From contig JACIWP010000016.1 in the NCBI GenBank assembly GCA_014360855.1, positions 1,797-19,690 on the forward strand: a stretch of DNA of 17,894 bases, written 5' to 3'. Origin of the DNA: Anaerolineae bacterium. GTDB taxonomy: Bacteria; Chloroflexota; Anaerolineae; JACIWP01. The notes below the pieces were generated by a model. That model was not told where the DNA came from. It saw only the letters and a list, made by a program, of their open reading frames with translations, and did no database searches. Position 1 is the first letter of the stretch; the number at the start of each line of letters is the position of its first letter. Positions 13,969 to 17,894 of the stretch are shown piece after piece. The position numbers and the translations under genes were made by a program.

Positions 13969-13996
13969 TTGACTTTCTGCAGAGAGGCTTTATACT
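13969..13996 (+). promoter_or_regulatory. Promoter of the GntR-family regulator
   Basis: TTGACT (13969-13974), 16 bases and TATACT (13991-13996), 44 bases before the ATG at 14041. It is divergent from and adjacent to the corrinoid promoter. Confidence 0.75.
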
Positions 13997-14040
13997 GAAG
14001 GTGCGGCGGCGCCGGCGTGCATCAAAGGGAGAGGCCCAGC

Positions 14041-14790
14041 ATGCCTTTACGGCCAGTGGAAACCAAAAAGGTGTATATGCGGGTAGTGGAGCAGATCCGC
14101 TCGCTTATTGAGAGCGGGGAACTGCGCCCGGGCGACCAGCTCCCCACGACCCAGGAGCTAGCGGAGGCGCTGAAGGTGAGCCGGCCCTCGGTGCGGGAAG
14201 CCCTGGCGGCGCTGGAAATCCTGGGGCTGGTGGAATCACGGCCGGGCGCCGGCTGTTTCGTCAAAGAACCGCCGCCCCCGCAGGAAACGCGCGCTGCCCG
14301 TCAGACCATCGAGCTGGGATGGGCCAGCGCCGAAGACATCCTGGAAGCGCGCCTGGCCTATGAGCCGATGTGCGCACGCCTGGCGGCACTGCGGCGCACC
14401 GAGGAAGACCTCAACGAGATGCGCTGTTCGCCGGAGCTGGCCATGGTGGATATCGAGCGGGTGGCCGCGGGACTGCCGGCGCGCTTCCAGAACTGTTCCA
14501 CGCGCCCCCATCTCCCGCCGGAAAACTTCAACGTCAGCCTGCATGCCATCATCGCCCGCGCCAGCAAGAACCCGGTGCTGGCGCAGTTCGGTGAGGCCAT
14601 CGCCCAGGCAGTGCAATCCCCCACCTGGCAAAGGATGATGCGGCAGATTTATCTCTCGCCCCGCAACGCCAGCTTTTTCCTCAAGCACTATGAGGCGCTG
14701 TATGATGCCATTGAACGCGGCGATGCGGAGCTGGCGGAATCCACCATGCGCCAGCACTTGCTGGCGCTCAGCGCTACGCTGAACGAGTAG
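14041..14790 (+). CDS. GntR-family transcriptional regulator, FadR/FCD type
   Basis: The protein has 249 residues. The N-terminal winged helix (about 8-76) is classical: YMRVVEQIRSLIESGELRPGDQLPTTQELAEALKVSRPSVREALAALEILGLVESRPGAG has the GntR pattern throughout. The C-terminal all-helical ligand domain (about 95-245) fits FCD: FNVSLHAIIARASKN, then FLKHYEALYDAIERGD and MRQHL. The metal-site histidines H168, H216 and H239 are kept, whereas the usual first aspartate (D-x3-H) is N164. A longer-than-usual link between about 125 and 160 is also present. FadR-type proteins sense organic acids or related metabolites. The position opposite the corrinoid gene makes that gene and its own promoter the likely targets. 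GGGAGAGG lies 6 bases upstream of the chosen ATG. Confidence 0.88.
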   Translation: MPLRPVETKKVYMRVVEQIRSLIESGELRPGDQLPTTQELAEALKVSRPSVREALAALEILGLVESRPGAGCFVKEPPPPQETRAARQTIELGWASAEDILEARLAYEPMCARLAALRRTEEDLNEMRCSPELAMVDIERVAAGLPARFQNCSTRPHLPPENFNVSLHAIIARASKNPVLAQFGEAIAQAVQSPTWQRMMRQIYLSPRNASFFLKHYEALYDAIERGDAELAESTMRQHLLALSATLNE

Positions 14791-14847
14791 CCGGCGCCGG
14801 GCGCGGTGAGAGCACGCGGGCAAATCGAGGGGCGAATACCGCCGGCC

Positions 14848-15168
14848 CTATGCCGCCGCGCTCGGACGATCCTCTCCGCCCTGCGGGCCCTCTTTCATCA
14901 TCTCCAGGCAGGAACGGCAGTAGACCGGCCGGCCCTGGGTGGGCACGAACGGCACCACGGTGACCTCGCCGCATTGGGCGCAGGTGGTCTCATACATCAC
15001 CGGGGGACGGCGGTGCCGGTAGCGCCGCTGTTTGCGGCACTCGGGACAGCGTTTGGGGATGTTGTCGAAACCCATCACGGCGAAAAATTCCTGTTCGCCG
15101 GCTGGCCAGATGAACTCCTTGCCGCAGTCCTCGCACACCAGCGTTTTGTCGAGAAAGACGATGCGCAT
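14848..15168 (-). CDS. Small double zinc-ribbon protein
   Basis: This 106-residue protein has eight cysteines in four CxxC-type pairs. The first ribbon uses C12/C15 (CEDCGKEF) and C41/C44 (CPECR), with GEQEFFAVMGFDNIPKRC between them, the hallmark of the probable zinc-ribbon (zf-trcl-like) family. The second uses C63/C66 (CAQCG) and C84/C87 (CRSC), with VPFVPTQGRPVYCRSCL, the CxxC-x17-CxxC finger frequent in small bacterial proteins. A basic bridge (RKQRRYRHRRPP) could contact nucleic acid. The C-terminus is short and disordered. No enzymatic role is evident; binding of RNA, DNA or ribosomes is the usual guess for such proteins. A GGGGAG site lies about 8 bases upstream of the ATG. The gene is convergent with the GntR regulator gene (57-base gap, no clear terminator) and divergent from the TetR gene. 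Confidence 0.85.
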   Translation of the reverse strand: MRIVFLDKTLVCEDCGKEFIWPAGEQEFFAVMGFDNIPKRCPECRKQRRYRHRRPPVMYETTCAQCGEVTVVPFVPTQGRPVYCRSCLEMMKEGPQGGEDRPSAAA

Positions 15169-15227
15169 GCGGATCTCCCCTCCCCAAGAGCATGTTGCCA
15201 GAGCGAATCACATTTACCCTGAGTGTA

Positions 15228-15252
15228 TTACCCGCTGGTGGAAGCGGGGTAA
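15228..15252. repeat. Imperfect inverted repeat between the zinc-ribbon and TetR genes
   Basis: TTACCCGCT and AGCGGGGTAA form a 9-bp stem with one bulged G around a short GGTGGA loop. It lies 60 bases before the zinc-ribbon start and 108 bases before the TetR -10 box. It may be an operator or part of a leader; no T-run follows in either direction, so it is not an intrinsic terminator. Confidence 0.35.
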
Positions 15253-15293
15253 AAGGAAGGTGAAAGAAAGGTTAAAGGAGTGCGGGGCCAGGC

Positions 15294-15312
15294 GCTGGGA
15301 CGATGTCCCGGC
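15294..15312. promoter_or_regulatory. Candidate TetR operator, 19-base palindrome
   Basis: GC-T-GGGAC-GAT-GTCCC-G-GC: five perfect arm pairs around GAT, then one mismatch and two further pairs. It ends just upstream of the expected -35 position for the TetR gene, a common place for an autoregulatory operator. This is inference from symmetry and position. Confidence 0.45.
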
Positions 15313-15332
15313 TATCCTTTTTGATGCCCTCG

Positions 15333-15341
15333 TGTTATACT
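15333..15341 (+). promoter_or_regulatory. Extended -10 promoter element of the TetR gene
   Basis: TG-T-TATACT (15333-15341) is an extended -10 element with a good hexamer. The -35 position 17 bases upstream (TATCCT, 15313-15318) is poor, consistent with dependence on the extended -10. The predicted leader is about 39 bases. Confidence 0.55.
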
Positions 15342-15386
15342 ATGGGCACAGCGCAAACGGCCGACGCGCCGGCATAAGGAGGCATC

Positions 15387-16013
15387 ATGGCCACACATCG
15401 CGGCGAAGAGACATATGAGCGCATCCTGCGCGAGGCGGAGCTGTGCTTCGCGCGCTATGGGTACGACGCCACCGGGGTGGCGGAAATTTGCGAGCGCGCC
15501 GGCGTCAGCAAAGGCGCCTTCTACCACCATTTCCCCAGCAAGGCGGCCGTTTTCGAGGCACTCCTTTCCCGATGGCTGGAGGGCCTGGATGCCCAGCTCC
15601 AGCAGATCCAGGCGCAGGCGGGAAGCGCCCCGGCCGCCATCCTGCATATGGCCGGCATGATCCCAGTGATATTCCGCGTCGCCGAGGGCCGGCTGCCCAT
15701 CTTCCTGGAGTTCTGGAGCAAGGCGATCCGCGAGCCGGAGGTCTGGCACGCCACCATTTCCCATTTTCAGCGCTACCGCGCCTTTTTCTCTGACCTGATC
15801 CGCGCCGGCATCTCCGCCGGCGATTTCCAGCACGTCCAACCGGAGTTTGCCGCTCAGATGCTCATCTCCCTGGCGGTAGGGCTGATCCTGCAGGGGCTGT
15901 TGGAGCCGAATAAGGAGGACTGGGAGACATTGACCCAGGAAGCGGTGCGGATGTTAATGGCCAGTTGGGGGTGGAAAGGGGGCGAACAGGATCAGGCCGG
16001 CCCGCCAGCCTGA
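15387..16013 (+). CDS. TetR/AcrR-family transcriptional regulator
   Basis: The protein is 208 residues and all helical. The N-terminal DNA-binding domain (about 8-55) is typical: ILREAELCFARYGYDATGVAEICERAGVSKGAFYHHFPSKAAVFEALL, with the helix-turn-helix at about 27-47 and the invariant F-Y-x-H-F-x-S-K. The C-terminal ligand domain (about 70-195) is variable, so the inducer is unknown. AAGGAGG (15376-15382) lies 4 bases before the ATG. A palindrome at 15294-15312 is a candidate self-operator. The divergent zinc-ribbon gene shares the upstream region. The last 22 bases of the gene overlap the end of the convergent LysR gene. Confidence 0.9.
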   Translation: MATHRGEETYERILREAELCFARYGYDATGVAEICERAGVSKGAFYHHFPSKAAVFEALLSRWLEGLDAQLQQIQAQAGSAPAAILHMAGMIPVIFRVAEGRLPIFLEFWSKAIREPEVWHATISHFQRYRAFFSDLIRAGISAGDFQHVQPEFAAQMLISLAVGLILQGLLEPNKEDWETLTQEAVRMLMASWGWKGGEQDQAGPPA

Positions 16014-16891
16014 AGGATGAAGTCCACAAAGGCGCGCAGGGGCGGCCACTGGGCCCGCTTCTGCGGATAGACCAGGTAGAGATGCCGCCGGCCGTCAATG
16101 CCCTGCACGCGCACCGCTACCACATCCGGCCGGCCGCGCTCGTCCAGGGCCAACCGCGAGAGAAAGCCGATGCCGGCGCCGGCCACCACTGCGGCCAACA
16201 CCGCATGAGTGCTCCCCAGCTCCAGCACTGCGGCCTGCGTCAGGCGCTCTCTCTCCTCGGGGGAGAGCTGTCCCTCCACAAACTGCCGGGTGGCGGAGCC
16301 CGGCTCGCGCAAGATCAGGCGCTCGGACAGCAGTTCCTCCCGGGAAATCACCTGCCGGGAGGCAAAGGGATGCCCTGCCGGCACCGCCAGCACGATCTCA
16401 TCCTCCACCACTGGGGTGCACACCAGTTCCGGGTCCGTGACCTGACGTCCGATGAACCCCAGGTCTGCCTGGCCGGCGTGCAAACGTTCCAGGACGCCGG
16501 CGCTGTTGGTGATGAAGAGATGCGTCTGAATGTCCGCATGGCGCTGTTGGAAGGCCGAGAGCCATTTGGGGAGGAAGAAGTGGCCGGGGGTGGTGCTGGC
16601 GGCGATGCGCAGGATGCCGGCGCTCTGCTCCTTCAATGCGGTGAGGGTTGCCAGCAGAGACTGATACTGCCGCAGGACATTTTCGGCGTACTCGCGCAGG
16701 AGCTGGCCGGCCGGCGTCAGCTCGATGACCCCGCGCCGGCCGCGCACCAGCAGTTGGACTCCCAGCTCGTTCTCCAGCGCTTTCAACTGCTTGGAGATGG
16801 CCGGCTGGCTGATGTCGAGTTTATGGGCCGCGGCGGAAAGGGTGCCGGCCTCCAGCACCGTCAGAAAGGTCTGTAATGCCTTGATGTTCAC
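15992..16891 (-). CDS. LysR-family transcriptional regulator
   Basis: With a GTG start at 16891 the protein has 299 residues, the usual LysR length. The winged helix is at 1-60 (MNIKALQTFLTVLEAGTLSAAAHKLDISQPAISKQLKALENELGVQLLVR), followed by a linker helix and a periplasmic-binding-like effector domain from about 88 (GILRIAASTTPGHFFLPKWL, GQADLGFIG, GAGIGFLSRLAL). It most resembles the CysL/CbbR-like group, but the effector is unknown. Longer in-frame readings begin with sequence unlike LysR proteins, whereas the GTG has AGGAG about 9 bases upstream. LysR regulators often control the divergent neighbour, here the gene at 17159, with 267 bases between the two starts. The 3' end overlaps the TetR gene. 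Confidence 0.88.
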   Translation of the reverse strand: MNIKALQTFLTVLEAGTLSAAAHKLDISQPAISKQLKALENELGVQLLVRGRRGVIELTPAGQLLREYAENVLRQYQSLLATLTALKEQSAGILRIAASTTPGHFFLPKWLSAFQQRHADIQTHLFITNSAGVLERLHAGQADLGFIGRQVTDPELVCTPVVEDEIVLAVPAGHPFASRQVISREELLSERLILREPGSATRQFVEGQLSPEERERLTQAAVLELGSTHAVLAAVVAGAGIGFLSRLALDERGRPDVVAVRVQGIDGRRHLYLVYPQKRAQWPPLRAFVDFILQAGGPA

Positions 16892-16937
16892 CCTCTTCTC
16901 CTCTCTCCCATCCTCCGGGGCCTCGCTACCTGGCTCA

Positions 16938-16966
16938 AGGCTACCACAAGCCCAGCCCTTCGTCAA
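16938..16966 (-). promoter_or_regulatory. Probable promoter of the LysR gene
   Basis: On the minus strand TTGACG (16966-16961), 17 bases and TAGCCT (16943-16938), about 47 bases before the GTG. The -35 is good and the -10 is poor, as expected for an activator-dependent or weak regulator promoter. Confidence 0.45.
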
Positions 16967-17033
16967 CCTGGCCCCGGGGCGGCCATTCGTCGGGCGTTAT
17001 TCCCCTTCGCCGGCGTTGGGCGGCGCGTTCCAG

Positions 17034-17056
17034 GCCTCGCTCCTATGAGCGAAGGC
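17034..17056. repeat. Inverted repeat upstream of the last gene, candidate regulator site
   Basis: GCC-TCGCTC-CTAT-GAGCGA-a-GGC: a perfect 6-bp stem around CTAT, extended by three pairs after one bulged A. It ends 23 bases before the -35 box at 17080 and lies between the LysR gene and its divergent neighbour. No T-run follows, so an operator is more likely than a terminator. Confidence 0.4.
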
Positions 17057-17079
17057 CGGTACACCTGTTTCACCCAAAG

Positions 17080-17108
17080 TTGACGAGCCGGCCGTTGGCA
17101 TGTACACT
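17080..17108 (+). promoter_or_regulatory. Promoter of the last gene
   Basis: TTGACG (17080-17085), 17 bases and TACACT (17103-17108), 50 bases before the ATG at 17159. Both hexamers match well. Confidence 0.7.
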
Positions 17109-17158
17109 ATGGCCGGCGGATGTAGATTCCGCCGACAGCGTGGAAAGGAGCAGTCGCG

Positions 17159-17894
17159 ATGACCCCCCAGCCCGCCCCCAAACAGGTCATCACCCGAGCC
17201 CAGTGGGTGGCCGCCGATGCCGCCCTGCGCGAGGCGCTCTCCCGCTTCGCCAGCCAGGCCCGCTTCGAAGAGGAGTTTCTGCGCGCTTTCCTCATTTACT
17301 GGAGCGCCGAGGACGAAGAGGACCTCCCCATTGACCTGGAGCATATAGACCCCGATTCGGAGGAATTCCTGCTCACCTTTGAGTGGTTCGTCTATGACTA
17401 TCGGGAGAGCGAATCGGGCAAGCGCATCATTGACCTGTTCGCCGAGGCGGAGGGGCCGCGCCTGCCGGCCCTCCAGCGCCAGCTCCTGGAGGCCTGGCGT
17501 CAGCAGTGTATTGACCTGTACGAGGTCCAGCGCGTTGAGGACGGCCGGCGCTATCACGTACTGCGCGTCATGACCGGCCAGGTGTACGCCGTGGATGATG
17601 AGCCCAGCGCCGGCTCGCTCGCCCCGGGGGACCTGCTGGCGGTGCGTCTCCTGCCGGTGGGCGAGCGGTGGTATCCTTCCACGCTGTTCCGAAGCTTTTC
17701 GCCGGCCGACCTGCCGCGCCTGACCGCCACCCTGCGCCTGAGCTACGAGGACTTCCAACAGGAGCATCCCGGGGCAGGCTGGGAGGAGTTCCTGCGCGAG
17801 AACGGCTTCCTCTTCAACGATTACACGCTGGAGCGGCGCGCCCTGGCCGAGGCATGGCACGAAAGGGGCACAGAGCCGCCTGCCCCCGCGGATG
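17159..17894 (+). CDS. Acidic protein of unknown function, 3' end beyond the window
   Basis: The frame is open from the ATG at 17159 (AAAGGAG 8 bases upstream) to the window end, giving 245 residues without a stop. Residues 10-60 are helical and acidic (RFEEEFLRAFLIYWSAEDEEDLPIDLEH). Then FEWFVYDYR (74-82) and a helix with ALQRQLLEAWRQQCIDLYEV lead to a strand-rich stretch (YHVLRVMTGQVYAVDDE, then LAPGDLLAVRLLPVGERWYPS) that looks like a small beta barrel, and a last helical part. The arrangement is reminiscent of the middle of proteins that carry SEC-C zinc motifs, but no SEC-C cysteines are reached before the window ends, so this is tentative. No catalytic motif was recognised. Its GC content and codon use match its neighbours. 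The divergent LysR gene may regulate it. Confidence 0.75.
   Translation, partial: MTPQPAPKQVITRAQWVAADAALREALSRFASQARFEEEFLRAFLIYWSAEDEEDLPIDLEHIDPDSEEFLLTFEWFVYDYRESESGKRIIDLFAEAEGPRLPALQRQLLEAWRQQCIDLYEVQRVEDGRRYHVLRVMTGQVYAVDDEPSAGSLAPGDLLAVRLLPVGERWYPSTLFRSFSPADLPRLTATLRLSYEDFQQEHPGAGWEEFLRENGFLFNDYTLERRALAEAWHERGTEPPAPAD

Noticed and set aside
12126..14111. A 661-residue plus-strand open frame spanning the transporter, the terminator and the corrinoid gene
   Set aside because: It crosses three real features in wrong frames or orientation, including an intrinsic terminator, and has no coherent domain.
16997..17860. Minus-strand open frame opposite the last gene
   Set aside because: The plus-strand frame has a promoter and ribosome site; the antisense frame has neither and overlaps the inverted repeat and promoter.

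Overview
The window is GC-rich DNA (roughly 65% by eye), densely packed with genes on both strands. It most resembles a member of the Chloroflexota, probably an anaerobic or thermophilic Anaerolineae-like lineage. The reasons are a bacterial translin/Trax homologue, a DUF2723 membrane glycosyltransferase, secreted proteins with CARDB and DUF11-type domains, a secreted protein ending in an aromatic-P-L-L/V-basic tail, a tungsten-type aldehyde:ferredoxin oxidoreductase, and a methyltransferase corrinoid protein. This assignment is an inference. No rRNA, tRNA, CRISPR array, insertion sequence or phage gene was seen. Most transcription units carry recognisable sigma-70-type promoters, usually with exactly 17-base spacers.

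Layout. (1) 1-1032, minus strand: a two- or three-gene operon of a Trax-like translin protein, a small membrane protein with the N-terminal part of a Cas4-type nuclease fold, and the first codons of another hydrophobic protein at the edge. (2) 1090-2443, plus strand: two small integral membrane proteins, one with three internal repeats and one with a PH-like cytoplasmic domain. (3) 2457-7604, minus strand: four genes joined by stop/start overlaps or very short gaps behind one near-consensus promoter. They encode a flippase-like membrane protein, a secreted glycoside hydrolase with CARDB domains, a secreted DUF11-like protein ending near LPPTG, and a DUF2723 GT-C glycosyltransferase. This looks like an envelope glycan locus.

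(4) 7699-13068, plus strand: aldehyde:ferredoxin oxidoreductase, an N-acyl-D-amino-acid deacylase family amidohydrolase and a short-chain dehydrogenase in one operon, followed by an EamA-family permease with its own promoter. Together they suggest uptake or export plus stepwise oxidation or hydrolysis of an unidentified small substrate. (5) 13086-14790: a corrinoid protein on the minus strand with a clear terminator, divergent from a GntR/FadR-type regulator. Their -35 boxes lie back to back, so the regulator is a good candidate to control both. (6) 14848-17894: a small double zinc-ribbon protein, a TetR regulator with a candidate palindromic operator, a LysR regulator whose 3' end overlaps the TetR gene, and the start of an acidic protein of unknown function that runs off the window.

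The least ordinary items are the translin/Cas4-like gene pair, the coupled envelope glycan operon, the orphan corrinoid protein with its long leader, and a marked excess of the hexamer GCCGGC across coding and non-coding DNA.
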